Source: Ulvibacterium marinum (GTDB lineage: Bacteria > Bacteroidota > Bacteroidia > Flavobacteriales > Flavobacteriaceae). Taken from it: DNA of 64,000 nt. Positions within the stretch are counted from its first letter, which is position 1. The number at the start of each line of letters is the position of its first letter. The DNA lies in NCBI RefSeq assembly GCF_003626755.1, contig NZ_RBCJ01000001.1, forward strand, positions 1,426,001-1,490,000, given 5' to 3'. Position numbers and translations under genes: made by a program. Shown piece by piece: positions 43,596 through 51,818 of this stretch. A model generated the notes under the pieces. The model was not told where the DNA came from, did not search any database, and was given only the letters and a program-made list of their open reading frames with translations.

Positions 43596-44516
43596 ATGGG
43601 TAAGACTTTGGGTCCTTTTATTTTACTTTTTGTGTTGGTATCGTTGGCTGGAGTCAAAGCGCAACTGGCAGATCAACTGGATTTTGCCCCTCGCTTGTCC
43701 CCGGATCAGAGTAAAGTGGTGTATTACTCATATCGAAACGATAGCTTGCCCGATTTGTACCTGATGGATTTGAAGACGTTAAAGGAAACGCAACTTACCT
43801 TTGACTATAAAGCATGGGACTTGAACCCTAAATGGGAACCCAAAGGAGAACACATTTATTTCTCCTCGGATAGGGGTGGAGATATGTCGATTTATCGTAT
43901 GGTTCTAAAGACGATGGAAATTCAAAGGGTTACTTTTCCGCATAAAGGTTACCGCCATTCGGAAATCAGTTTTACTTCCGATGGAAAAATAATGGCATAT
44001 TGCGAATTCCAACCCAATCGTAAAACCGCTATTTATCTAAGGAAGCTTGATAGCAATAGGGATACGTTGCTCATGAGGTCGGCACAAAGCGGTGATGAGT
44101 TCTATAAGCCAGTAATCCATCCCGATGGAAATGAATTGATTTTTCTAAAAAATATGTCAAATGACTCTACTCCTATATTTGATGTATTCTCATTGGAAAT
44201 TTTTACCGAAAAAGTAGAAAACATTACCCGAACACCCCATATAAATGAAAGAATGCCAAGTTGGTCCAGTGATGGGAAATATCTAATGTATAGTGCCAAT
44301 CCGGATTCTAATTCCTTTGACTTATTTAAAAGGGAAAGGGATTCGTGTAAGATGGTTCAAGTATCTTTTTTCAATGACAAACAAGAGCTGAATTCACATT
44401 TGACCCATTCTATATTGCTCTTTGATTCAGGTTATTATGGAATGGCTCAAGAAGGAAATACCTATATCTATAGGGCTGACATTAACGGAAGAAATGTATG
44501 GCAATTAACAAAATAG
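43596..44516 (+). CDS. Exported TolB-like PD40 beta-propeller protein
   Basis: A 306-residue protein with a signal peptide (ending VKAQ near residue 22) and about six PD40 repeats (LSPDQSKVVYYSYRNDSLPDLYLMD, WEPKGEHIYFSSDRGGDMSIYRM, WSSDGKYLMYSANPDS). No enzymatic domain follows the propeller. It starts a run of three plus-strand genes (propeller, propeller lipoprotein, hydrolase). The role is probably binding in the periplasm; the partner is unknown. Confidence 0.83.
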   Translation: MGKTLGPFILLFVLVSLAGVKAQLADQLDFAPRLSPDQSKVVYYSYRNDSLPDLYLMDLKTLKETQLTFDYKAWDLNPKWEPKGEHIYFSSDRGGDMSIYRMVLKTMEIQRVTFPHKGYRHSEISFTSDGKIMAYCEFQPNRKTAIYLRKLDSNRDTLLMRSAQSGDEFYKPVIHPDGNELIFLKNMSNDSTPIFDVFSLEIFTEKVENITRTPHINERMPSWSSDGKYLMYSANPDSNSFDLFKRERDSCKMVQVSFFNDKQELNSHLTHSILLFDSGYYGMAQEGNTYIYRADINGRNVWQLTK

Positions 44517-44637
44517 CCACCTTTATATGTGGTACATCCCTTTAGGGTAATATATCACTAAAAGCACTATTTGTCACAGACTGTTTTCTTCTAGATCCGC
44601 TCCCTTTTAGATTGCGAGAAATTTCAAAAATAAATCT

Positions 44638-45606
44638 ATGACACATCGAATTTTGATTCTCGCATTGATTCTTTCATGCTTTAATCTGTCTTGTAAGGAA
44701 AACCGGGACAAAACAGATACCAATAACCTAGAAGATTCCAAAATGGATTCTCCAAAGAATGAAGCAGAGCTTGAACGGCGAACGGTAAAAAATGATTCTT
44801 TTCCGGATTTGGGCCCATCCTTTTCTCCGGACGGTTCCAAAATTGCTTTTTATTCCTATATCAATAGTGAGTGGAATGTCTCGCGTATTTATTTGATGAA
44901 TTCAGATGGTACGGAAGTGAGGGAGCTCACAAAAAAGGACACCCTAGGATTTCATACGGAACCCATTTGGTCCCCTGATGGGAGAAGAATCGCCTATACC
45001 AGTTTCCTAGAGGAGGGAGCCAGGATGATGACAATTGATCGTAATGGCGATAATCTTAAAAAGCTGGTATCGGTCTCAGAAAATGGATTTCATATGTTTT
45101 CCTCATGGGATCCTGCCGGGGATGGATATTACTTTTTTCATTGGCCGGCCGGAGAGGGTTTTAGACCGGACGCCTACCATGCCATGGGCGATAAGATTAC
45201 CCGGTTATCAACAGATGGTATTACCAATCGACCCCAAGTCGCTGCAAATGGAACCTTATATCTCAGTAAAATCATAGACCTGGAAAAGAATCTGTATTCC
45301 AAGCACATTCTGGATAGGAATTCTGGCAAGGTAACCGATGTGCCCAATTTGGAAGGATGGTTCATTGTAGAGAATCATGTTATCAAACAAAAGGACCATG
45401 ATGAGGGAACTACTTTTATTCTGGAAGATCTGGAAGGAAACGATATTAGGGAACTGGGTACAGTGCCTTATAGATCGGTAATGTTTGGGAAAACAGACCC
45501 GGAGGTCAATTATGTGGCTTACAACACTTCATTTGATGACGGTTCGGAAATTCACCTACTGGAAGTCGCTTCAGGCAAACTCATAAAACTCACGCAAAAT
45601 GAATAG
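44638..45606 (+). CDS. TolB-like PD40 beta-propeller lipoprotein
   Basis: A 322-residue lipoprotein (signal ending CFNLSC, lipidated Cys near residue 19). PD40 repeats are seen in FSPDGSKIAFYSYINSEWN, WSPDGRRIAYTSFLEEG and WDPAGDGYYFFHW. It resembles the preceding gene in layout but not closely in sequence, and it ends 8 bp inside the following alpha/beta hydrolase gene, so the two are translationally coupled. Confidence 0.83.
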   Translation: MTHRILILALILSCFNLSCKENRDKTDTNNLEDSKMDSPKNEAELERRTVKNDSFPDLGPSFSPDGSKIAFYSYINSEWNVSRIYLMNSDGTEVRELTKKDTLGFHTEPIWSPDGRRIAYTSFLEEGARMMTIDRNGDNLKKLVSVSENGFHMFSSWDPAGDGYYFFHWPAGEGFRPDAYHAMGDKITRLSTDGITNRPQVAANGTLYLSKIIDLEKNLYSKHILDRNSGKVTDVPNLEGWFIVENHVIKQKDHDEGTTFILEDLEGNDIRELGTVPYRSVMFGKTDPEVNYVAYNTSFDDGSEIHLLEVASGKLIKLTQNE

Positions 45607-46282
45607 ACGGTCCTACATTGGTGCGCTACGTGTCAACTTGTTTTTGTTTTTGGTTCTGTTGGGTGCTGAAACTGTTTTTGGGCAACAAAAAACAATGAAA
45701 ATACCCATTTCAAAAGGCAAGGAACTACTGGTAAGAATAACGGAACCCGAAGAGTTTTCCAAAGATAAGGCATATCCTGTATTACTCGGCCCCGGGTTGG
45801 ATGGAGGGGACCTAAAGGCGGGATGTCGTTATTTTGGGACCCATGCTGATCAACATGGTTGGATTTTGGTCGAGAGCTTGGTCCATATGGAAAAGCGAAG
45901 TGTGATAAACGTGCTATTGGATTATTTGGAAGAAAACTACACCATAAGGGAGCTTTTCATTTTAGGTTTTTCGGCCAATAGTGTAGATGCCTTTCAAATA
46001 GCGGAAATGTACCATAATAAATTTACTGGTGTAATTGCAATGCCAGGAAATCCTGATTATAGGGATAAGGATAAACTCAAATCCCTTTCCAAAACCAAAA
46101 TTTTGATGATTGCCGGTGAAAGGGATACTTATTGGAAGAATCGGGCCATAAAAGCAAAAGAAAAGCTGGATCAATGGGGTATTTGTAGCAAATTGGTAAT
46201 CGTACCCAATGGAGGACATGTTCTGGATGAGTTTGCCGGAGATCCCCTATTCAAGGAATTGAATAGTTTTTGTAGACGTTAA
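45599..46282 (+). CDS. Exported alpha/beta hydrolase
   Basis: A 227-residue protein with a hydrophobic export signal (residues 10-28, ending TVFGQ). The hydrolase fold is seen in YPVLLGPGLDGGD, the nucleophile elbow LILGFSAN-type (GFSAN rather than GxSxG), the acid in IAGERDTYW and the His in VPNGGHVLDEF. It is likely an esterase or peptidase-like enzyme acting in the periplasm. Its ATG overlaps the end of the propeller lipoprotein, which suggests that the propeller supplies substrate or localisation. A terminator follows at 46325-46356. Confidence 0.82.
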   Translation: MNRRSYIGALRVNLFLFLVLLGAETVFGQQKTMKIPISKGKELLVRITEPEEFSKDKAYPVLLGPGLDGGDLKAGCRYFGTHADQHGWILVESLVHMEKRSVINVLLDYLEENYTIRELFILGFSANSVDAFQIAEMYHNKFTGVIAMPGNPDYRDKDKLKSLSKTKILMIAGERDTYWKNRAIKAKEKLDQWGICSKLVIVPNGGHVLDEFAGDPLFKELNSFCRR

Positions 46283-46324
46283 ATTTGCACTACGCTCTGA
46301 AAATGAGTGGAGGCCCCTTGAAGT

Positions 46325-46356
46325 AAAAATCCACCTCGGAAAAGAGGTGGATTTTT
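46325..46356 (+). terminator. Rho-independent terminator after the hydrolase gene
   Basis: AAAAATCCACCTC pairs with GAGGTGGATTTTT (13-bp stem, 6-nt loop GGAAAA) and ends in a T-run. Confidence 0.88.
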
Positions 46357-46453
46357 AATTTATAAATCTATTTAGCGACCTTTATTCTATCAGACCAAAG
46401 AACTGCGGATAACTTTGGAAACAAAAAGATTACCTCATTCGCTTTCAAAACGG

Positions 46454-46484
46454 TTTTGAAGAACGCAATAACCTACAATCTTTG
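46454..46484 (+). promoter_or_regulatory. Predicted promoter of the GH2 gene
   Basis: TTTTG (46454-46458), 18 bp, then AATCTTTG (46477-46484) differs by one base from TAnnTTTG. The ATG at 46532 follows after about 40 nt of leader. Confidence 0.5.
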
Positions 46485-46531
46485 TAACTTCAAGGCTTGT
46501 TCAACACCTCTTATTTCTCAATTATACATAA

Positions 46532-49414
46532 ATGAATAGCATCTCTTTTAAAAGACAGGGTAAAATGTCACTTTTCGATATGCCGAGTTTTAGGGTTTTT
46601 CGGTATGCCGTGATTACATGGGTTATGCTTTTAGGAATCTCTTTTTCCGTATGGGGACAAGGGGATATTGAATATAAACGGGTATACTTGTCCGGTAAGG
46701 ATGCTTCGGAAACCGTGGATTGGGATTTTAAGGTAACCGATGGGGCCAATAGTGGCGTATGGTCCAAACTTCCGGTACCTTCTAACTGGGAATTGCATGG
46801 ATTTGGCACCTACAATTATGGCCATGATCACAGAAATGAGAACCGGAAATTAGGTAAGGAACATGGAATGTACCGGCATAAATTTCAGGTGCCGGCCCAA
46901 TGGAAGGGAAAGACCATAAACATCGTTTTTGACGGTTCCATGACCGATACCAGGGTCATCATTAATAGCAGATCCGCTGGAGAAATGCACCAGGGATCTT
47001 TCTATAGGTTCAAATATGACATAACGAAACTGTTGAAATACGGTCAGGAAAATATTTTAGAAGTGGATGTTGCAAAGCATTCGGCCAACAAATCTGTAAA
47101 CAGGGCGGAACGCCAAGCCGACTTCTGGATTTTTGGAGGAATTTTCCGCCCGGTGTTTTTAGAAGTCTTGCCCAATCATCATTTTACAAGGACGGCCATT
47201 GATGCAAAACATACAGGTGAATTCAATGCACTTTTGACCCTCAACAAACCAATATCCAAAGGATTGGTAAAGGTAACGCTGTTTTCCCCGGAAGGGAATC
47301 GTGTTGGGGAAATCTTGTCAAAATCGTTTGAAAGAAGAAAGAACGAGTTGATGATATCGGGAAGTTTCAATACTATAAAGTCATGGAATCCCGAATCACC
47401 GCACTTGTATACTGCCCTTTTTGAACTGTTGGAGAAGGGTAAGGTGGTCTATCAAAAAAGAGAGCGTTTCGGTTTTCGGTCTGTTGAACTCCGAGAGAAT
47501 GATGGGATTTATGTGAATGAACAAAGAGTTATTTTTAAGGGGGTAAATCGGCATTCCTTTTGGCCGGAAACAGGAAGGGCGCTAAGCGAGGAAAATCATT
47601 TGGAGGATATTCGGCTGATGAAGGAGATGAACATGAACGCTGTTCGGATGTCCCATTACGGCCCGGACGAACGTTTCCTTGAACTCTGTGACTCCCTGGG
47701 GCTTTTTGTACTGGATGAACTTACCGGTTGGCAAGACGCCTATGATACGGTAGTTGGGCCCAAATTGGTTAAGGAATTGATATTGAAAGACGAGAATCAC
47801 CCTAGTGTCGTCATTTGGGACCATGGCAATGAGGGAGGATGGGATTTTGCCAATGAGAAATGGTTCCATAGGTACAATATACAGAAACGGCCCATAATCT
47901 ATCCATGGCTAAAACGGAATGGGGTGGACACCCGGCATTATCCCACATATGGTTATGGAATCAACCGTTTGAGCAATGGAAATGAGCCTTTTATGCCCAC
48001 AGAATTACTACATGGTCTTTATGATGGGGGACATGGTGCAGGCTTGGATGATTTTTGGAAGAACTATTCGGTTCACCCCATGTTTTCGGGCGGTTTTCTA
48101 TGGGTCTTTTCCGATGAGGCCGTAGTAAGGAGGGATAGGGATAATACACTGGATAGTGACGGTAACCATGCCCCGGACGGGATTGTAGGCCCCTATAGGG
48201 AAAAGGAAGGCAGCTTTTACACCATAAAGGAAATATGGTCTCCCGTTCAGATAAGTCCACGGACCATTACATCCAATTTTGATGGACGACTGGCACTCAC
48301 CAATACCTATCTGTATACCAATTTGGATCAATGTACCTTTTCTTGGGAACTACGATCCACTTCGGGTTTTAATGAAACTATGGTTCTGGCTTCGGGCACA
48401 GCAAAGGGGCCTGATATAGCTCCCGGGGAGACAAAGTATCTGCAACTTGAAATCCCTAAAAATATTGAGCAAGGAAATATTTTTTCATTTACGGCTACAG
48501 ATAACAAAGGAATGGAAATATATACCTGGAATTGGCCAATAAAACAACCGGACCAGATTGCGTATGAATTGCTTCAACAGATAGAATCAGACCTGGAAAA
48601 AGGTCAGATTGAAGTTGTTGAAGAGAAAAACGGCCTTAAGATCAATATAAACGAACTTGGTTTTGTCTTCAATAGGGAAAATGGTCATTTGGACGAGGTG
48701 TCTTTTCAGGAAAAACCAATTTCCTTTAATGGTGGCCCACTCCCAGTAGGAATCGAAACCCTTGTAAAGGATGTAAAATGGTGGATAGACAAAGAAGGAA
48801 GTTTTGTTTTGGAAACCTGTTATGATACCTATCCGGAAAAAATACGATGGGAATTGCTGCCAACAGGCCTTTTGCGATTGGAGGTAAGTCCACTGAATTT
48901 TTCCGCGGATGCCATTGATTTTATAGGTATTTCCTTTAATTACCCCGAAAATAAGGTCAAAGGGATTAAATGGATGGGTCAAGGCCCGTACCGTGTCTGG
49001 AAAAATAGGACCAAAGGTGCCGAAATAGGGGTTTGGGAAAAGGAATATAACAATACGATTACCGGAGCCAGTTTTGATAATCTGGTCTATCCTGAATTCA
49101 AGGGATACCATGGAAATCTATTTTGGGCCGAATTAAGAACAGAGGAACTGCCCATTAGGATTATTACGGAAACCCCCGGGCTTTTTTTGCGATTGTATAT
49201 ACCGGCCGATCCAGAACATATCGCAGGAGGCGTGGCCCCTCCCTTTCCAAACGGGGATATTTCGTTCCTCTACGAGATTCCCCCGATAGGAACAAAGTTT
49301 AAACAAGCAGATAAACTAGGGCCTTCATCACAAAAAAGCTCCATTGCGCATCATAAGGGAGATCGTAGTGACCCCATTGTACTTTGGTTCGATTTTGGAG
49401 GTAAATTGCCTTAG
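46532..49414 (+). CDS. Glycoside hydrolase family 2 enzyme (beta-galactosidase-like), exported
   Basis: A 960-residue secreted enzyme. A hydrophobic signal lies at about residues 27-42 (ending VWGQ). The GH2 order is visible: sugar-binding jelly roll (KLPVPSNWELHGFGTYNYG), immunoglobulin-like domain, and the TIM barrel starting FGFRSVELRENDGIYVNEQ with KGVNRHSFWPETGR. The acid/base Glu is Glu434 in WDHGNEGGWD, and the probable nucleophile is Glu491 in MPTELLHG. A long C-terminal beta-sandwich region resembles the small-chain domain of LacZ-type enzymes. Substrate could be a beta-galactoside or beta-glucuronide. No type IX sorting domain is seen at the end. A strong terminator upstream shows that it is its own unit. 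Confidence 0.9.
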   Translation: MNSISFKRQGKMSLFDMPSFRVFRYAVITWVMLLGISFSVWGQGDIEYKRVYLSGKDASETVDWDFKVTDGANSGVWSKLPVPSNWELHGFGTYNYGHDHRNENRKLGKEHGMYRHKFQVPAQWKGKTINIVFDGSMTDTRVIINSRSAGEMHQGSFYRFKYDITKLLKYGQENILEVDVAKHSANKSVNRAERQADFWIFGGIFRPVFLEVLPNHHFTRTAIDAKHTGEFNALLTLNKPISKGLVKVTLFSPEGNRVGEILSKSFERRKNELMISGSFNTIKSWNPESPHLYTALFELLEKGKVVYQKRERFGFRSVELRENDGIYVNEQRVIFKGVNRHSFWPETGRALSEENHLEDIRLMKEMNMNAVRMSHYGPDERFLELCDSLGLFVLDELTGWQDAYDTVVGPKLVKELILKDENHPSVVIWDHGNEGGWDFANEKWFHRYNIQKRPIIYPWLKRNGVDTRHYPTYGYGINRLSNGNEPFMPTELLHGLYDGGHGAGLDDFWKNYSVHPMFSGGFLWVFSDEAVVRRDRDNTLDSDGNHAPDGIVGPYREKEGSFYTIKEIWSPVQISPRTITSNFDGRLALTNTYLYTNLDQCTFSWELRSTSGFNETMVLASGTAKGPDIAPGETKYLQLEIPKNIEQGNIFSFTATDNKGMEIYTWNWPIKQPDQIAYELLQQIESDLEKGQIEVVEEKNGLKININELGFVFNRENGHLDEVSFQEKPISFNGGPLPVGIETLVKDVKWWIDKEGSFVLETCYDTYPEKIRWELLPTGLLRLEVSPLNFSADAIDFIGISFNYPENKVKGIKWMGQGPYRVWKNRTKGAEIGVWEKEYNNTITGASFDNLVYPEFKGYHGNLFWAELRTEELPIRIITETPGLFLRLYIPADPEHIAGGVAPPFPNGDISFLYEIPPIGTKFKQADKLGPSSQKSSIAHHKGDRSDPIVLWFDFGGKLP

Positions 49415-49543
49415 GGCAATCAGGTCATTGTAGGCATAGGTTGTATATTACACCATATATCAATTGGATTAACAGATGGGATGTTTGAATTATTAAGTTA
49501 CTGTAATTCTACATAGTTTTATGGCCTTACAAATTATTGGGGA

Positions 49544-49672
49544 ATGAAAAATATCATTAGGGCGTTATTGGCCGGTTGGGGCGCAAAAAAGCTTGGAGGA
49601 GGAAAATGTGGTTGTGTCGGGTTTTTGGTACTATTTATTATTTTGTATTGGCTTTTGGGCTATGTTTTTTAA
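49544..49672 (+). CDS. 42-residue membrane protein
   Basis: ATG at 49544 and TAA at 49670-49672 encode a 42-residue protein: a basic, glycine-rich head (LLAGWGAKKLGGGKCGC) followed by one membrane helix (VGFLVLFIILYWLLGYVF). The pattern of an amphipathic start, Gly-Gly-Gly, a Cys pair and a hydrophobic tail is protein-like and agrees with small conserved Bacteroidota membrane proteins I recall. It stands alone between the GH2 gene and the tRNA remnants. It is too short for ordinary gene callers. Function unknown. Confidence 0.65.
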   Translation: MKNIIRALLAGWGAKKLGGGKCGCVGFLVLFIILYWLLGYVF

Positions 49673-49739
49673 TGATGGGGTAGCACCCAGAACCCCTCGA
49701 AAACCCTCTAATTGTGTAAGGATTGGATATCCTTGCAGC

Positions 49740-49772
49740 AAAACAAAAGCGAGCAATGTTTTCAGCCCGCTT
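49740..49772 (-). terminator. Hairpin/terminator next to the third tRNA-like remnant
   Basis: On the minus strand AAGCGGGC and GCTCGCTT (one G-U pair) form an 8-bp stem with a 10-nt loop, followed by TTTTGTTTT. It lies just 3' of the degraded tRNA-end copy at 49800-49816. Confidence 0.5.
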
Positions 49773-49799
49773 CGTTTTCAACTTTTGGTTGATTTATTC

Positions 49800-49818
49800 G
49801 TAATCCTAACAGGATTAC
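49800..49818 (-). repeat. Degenerate tRNA-Arg 3'-end-like copy, also an inverted repeat
   Basis: Plus-strand GTAATCCTAACAGGATT matches 13 of 17 bases of the tRNA-Arg 3' end GTGATCGCGACAGGATT at 50137. It is also a 19-bp inverted repeat, GTAATCCT-AAC-AGGATTAC. Its right part is shared with the longer repeat at 49809. It may be an older scar, or unrelated; support is weaker than for the two copies to its right. Confidence 0.35.
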
Positions 49819-49835
49819 CTTCGGTTTTCCTTTGC
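49809..49835 (+). repeat. 27-bp direct repeat, copy A
   Basis: Matches 49972-49998 at 26 of 27 positions (C/T at the fourteenth base); the repeat begins ACAGGATTACC and ends TTTTCCTTTGC. The two copies are 163 bp apart. A further stretch about 11-14 bp to the right (AAATrGAAAGC) is also shared. Confidence 0.8.
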
Positions 49836-49930
49836 ACTCAATATTGCAAATAGAAAGCCCTGGGCTATCGTTCTGGTCCCTTTTTTCAATCAAGACCCGC
49901 ACCACGTCCGGTTTTTCCTTAAAACAAGGA

Positions 49931-49950
49931 ACCACGCCTTTGGGCGTGGT
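49931..49950 (-). terminator. Hairpin next to the second tRNA-Arg remnant
   Basis: ACCACGCC and GGCGTGGT form an 8-bp stem with a 4-nt loop. Flanking T-runs are weak on both strands, so termination is uncertain. It follows the 3' end of the 49963-49979 remnant on the minus strand, as in the other two blocks. Confidence 0.45.
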
Positions 49951-49962
49951 TTTCTGAGTGTT

Positions 49963-49979
49963 GTGATCGCGACAGGATT
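49963..49979 (-). repeat. Partial second copy of the tRNA-Arg(TCT) 3' terminus
   Basis: GTGATCGCGACAGGATT is identical over 17 bp to the tRNA fragment at 50137-50153 (discriminator region, acceptor strand and 3' side of the T-stem, minus strand). It then runs into the 27-bp repeat instead of the T-loop, so it is a scar and not a tRNA. Confidence 0.7.
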
Positions 49980-49998
49980 ACCTTTGGTTTTCCTTTGC
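49972..49998 (+). repeat. 27-bp direct repeat, copy B
   Basis: Second copy of the repeat at 49809-49835 (26 of 27 identical). It shares its first eight bases with the tRNA-derived 17-mer, so the two repeat types join here. Confidence 0.8.
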
Positions 49999-50097
49999 GG
50001 CCTCTGATGAAAATGGAAAGCACACCGGCTAGCGCCGCTGTTTTTCGTTTTATTCCGAATATTGGAAAGCTGTTGGCTTTCATACGCTTTATAAAAC

Positions 50098-50123
50098 AAA
50101 AAATCCACCACTAACGTGATGGA
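50098..50123 (-). terminator. Rho-independent terminator 3' of the tRNA-Arg half
   Basis: On the minus strand TCCATCAC and GTGGTGGA (7 of 8 Watson-Crick pairs, 4-nt loop) are followed by TTTTTTG. It lies 15 bp beyond the tRNA 3' end and is the natural terminator of a minus-strand tRNA-Arg gene. Confidence 0.75.
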
Positions 50124-50137
50124 CTTTCCGCTTTAAG

Positions 50138-50184
50138 TGATCGCGACAGGATTCGAACCTGTGACCGTCTGCTTAGAAGGAAGA
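50138..50184 (-). other. Attachment site: 3' half of tRNA-Arg (anticodon TCT)
   Basis: On the minus strand this is the 3' part of a tRNA: anticodon loop CTTCTAA (anticodon TCT, plus 75-77 of 501xx), 3' anticodon stem GCAGA, variable loop, T-arm ACAGG-TTCGAAT-CCTGT, acceptor strand CGCGATC and discriminator A at 50138. The 5' anticodon stem is nearly complete (TCTTC against expected TCTGC), but the D-arm and 5' acceptor strand are absent, being replaced by AT-rich DNA. A tyrosine recombinase starts 158 bp away. This is the standard product of integration into a tRNA 3' end: the element lies to the right, and the intact tRNA-Arg gene should mark its far end. Confidence 0.8.
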
Positions 50185-50296
50185 CGTTTTTAATTTACAT
50201 TTGTTTTCATCTGCTTTCTTATAGTCTGAAAATCAATATTTTACAACTATTTCCTTTTCATCTGAAAACATTTGATATATATTTAAGAGCACAATT

Positions 50297-50318
50297 GTTG
50301 TACGGATGTTGTACGGAT
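50297..50318 (+). repeat. Perfect tandem 11-bp repeat before the integrase
   Basis: GTTGTACGGAT occurs twice head-to-tail, ending 23 bp before the integrase ATG. Short direct repeats near an att site often bind the integrase arm domain or an excisionase; they may equally belong to the integrase promoter. Confidence 0.7.
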
Positions 50319-50341
50319 TTTAAACCCATTAAACAAAAGTT

Positions 50342-51577
50342 ATGGCCGCAATCAAAATAGTTTTGCAGAAAGTAAAAAGAGCCAATGGAACATATCCAAT
50401 AAGAATCCGTGTGACCAAAAATAGGAAATCAAAATTCTTTAAAACAATTTTTCAAGCTTTGCCAGAAGAATTTGATGAAAAAGCGGAACAATTTACGCGA
50501 AAGTATGCAAACTATATTCAGAGTAATCGGGTGCTTCTAAAGTTCAAGGATAAGGCATTAAAGGTCTATACTGAACTTGAATATGAAAACGAAGATTTTT
50601 CATTAATCGATTTTGAGAGGGCGTTCATCTCCTCTACAAAACCTGCTCAAAATATTGATAACTTTTTTTATTTCTGGAACGATTTAATTGAGGATTTAAA
50701 TGCTGCCGGAAGAACTGGAGACGCACGAATACACAAGCACAGTTTCGCAGCATTGAAAAAATTCAATGGAAGTACTCAGCTAAGGTTCGAGCAAATTGAT
50801 ATAACGTTCTTGCAGAAATACGAAAACCAGTTGCGTTCTCAGGGAGGTACAAATGGGGGTATTAGTGTCAGGATGCGATCTATTAGAACAGTCTACAATC
50901 TCGCAATCTCTAGAAGTGATGCTAAAACCAAAATCGGAAGAATGCTGAACGAAAACTACCCTTTTAAGAAATATAAAATTTCAAGGCTTAAGAGCAATCC
51001 TATAAAAAAAGCACTTCAATATGAGGAAATGATGAAAATCGTCAAAATGGATATTACCAAATATCCCCACCTCATTCTAAGTCATAACCTGTTTGTTTTC
51101 AGTTTTTATACCCGTGGCATGAACTTCACTGATCAGATGCTTTTAGAGTGGGGTCAAATTAGCAGCAATAAAATTAACTATACCAGATCTAAAACGAAAG
51201 GAGTTTTCAATATTACTATTCTACCTCCTGTTAGGAAAATATTGGACTACTACAAAGAAAATTGCCTAAATACCAAATATGTGTTTCCAATACTGCTAAA
51301 GGATAATATGACACCTATGCAAATTGAAAACCGCAAGCACAAGACTAGGAAGCAATACAACAAGGACTTAAAGGAAATAGCATTTCATTGTGAAATAGAT
51401 ACCAATTTGACGAGTTATGTAGCTCGACATACTTTTGCCAATTCATTGAAACAGTTAGGAGTTGCCACAGACGTAATAAGTGAGGCGTTAGGGCATGAGA
51501 CTTTAGCAGTTACACAAACATACCTCAAAGACTTGGATAGTTCTGTTATTGATGAGGCCTCCGCCCTATTGTTGTAA
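50342..51577 (+). CDS. Tyrosine recombinase (site-specific integrase)
   Basis: A 411-residue integrase. The N-terminal arm-binding domain and SAM-like core-binding domain (residues 1-210) are typical of Bacteroidota conjugative and genomic-island integrases (FxNxFYFWND-like segment). The catalytic domain has Arg258 in FYTRGMNFTD, Lys in SKTKG, Arg362-His363 in YVARHTFANSL, His in LGHETLAVTQ and the nucleophile Tyr in TYLKDLD. All catalytic residues look intact, so it may be active. It lies beside a tRNA-Arg 3' fragment, its probable target. Confidence 0.93.
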   Translation: MAAIKIVLQKVKRANGTYPIRIRVTKNRKSKFFKTIFQALPEEFDEKAEQFTRKYANYIQSNRVLLKFKDKALKVYTELEYENEDFSLIDFERAFISSTKPAQNIDNFFYFWNDLIEDLNAAGRTGDARIHKHSFAALKKFNGSTQLRFEQIDITFLQKYENQLRSQGGTNGGISVRMRSIRTVYNLAISRSDAKTKIGRMLNENYPFKKYKISRLKSNPIKKALQYEEMMKIVKMDITKYPHLILSHNLFVFSFYTRGMNFTDQMLLEWGQISSNKINYTRSKTKGVFNITILPPVRKILDYYKENCLNTKYVFPILLKDNMTPMQIENRKHKTRKQYNKDLKEIAFHCEIDTNLTSYVARHTFANSLKQLGVATDVISEALGHETLAVTQTYLKDLDSSVIDEASALLL

Positions 51578-51767
51578 ATCCTGACCGCCACGTATGCGGT
51601 TATAGGTTCAAGTTGATATTGTATGATATATTGCCCGCAACAGATTTATGGTCTTATTTTTGATTTTGTGCAAAAACCTTTTTTTGCTCTAGTTAAATTT
51701 ATGACATATAAACATACCGCCCTTTTAAACTTTTTTTTCGTGAGATCTTTTAAAGATTAAGTGCTGA

Positions 51768-51798
51768 TTGAACTAATTCCCCGTTTTCTTTATCTTTA
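51768..51798 (+). promoter_or_regulatory. Predicted promoter of the two-TM protein gene
   Basis: TTG (51768-51770), 20 bp, then TATCTTTA (51791-51798), one mismatch from the consensus. The ATG at 51819 follows about 20 nt later. The rest of the 241-bp spacer after the integrase is AT-rich; a weak hairpin lies at 51582-51602. Confidence 0.55.
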
Positions 51799-51818
51799 AA
51801 ATTCAACCAAAGATTCCA

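Noticed and set aside
49593-49853. 86-residue plus-strand open frame to the right of GH2
   Set aside because: It overlaps the better-supported 42-residue protein in another frame, runs through the repeat and hairpin region, and shows no coherent domain.
49800-50000. A CRISPR array
   Set aside because: Only two copies of the 27-bp repeat exist, 163 bp apart, and the shared parts relate to a tRNA end; there is no regular repeat-spacer pattern or cas gene.
50138-50184. A functional tRNA gene
   Set aside because: The D-arm and the 5' acceptor strand are missing and one anticodon-stem pair is broken, so it is a truncated copy.
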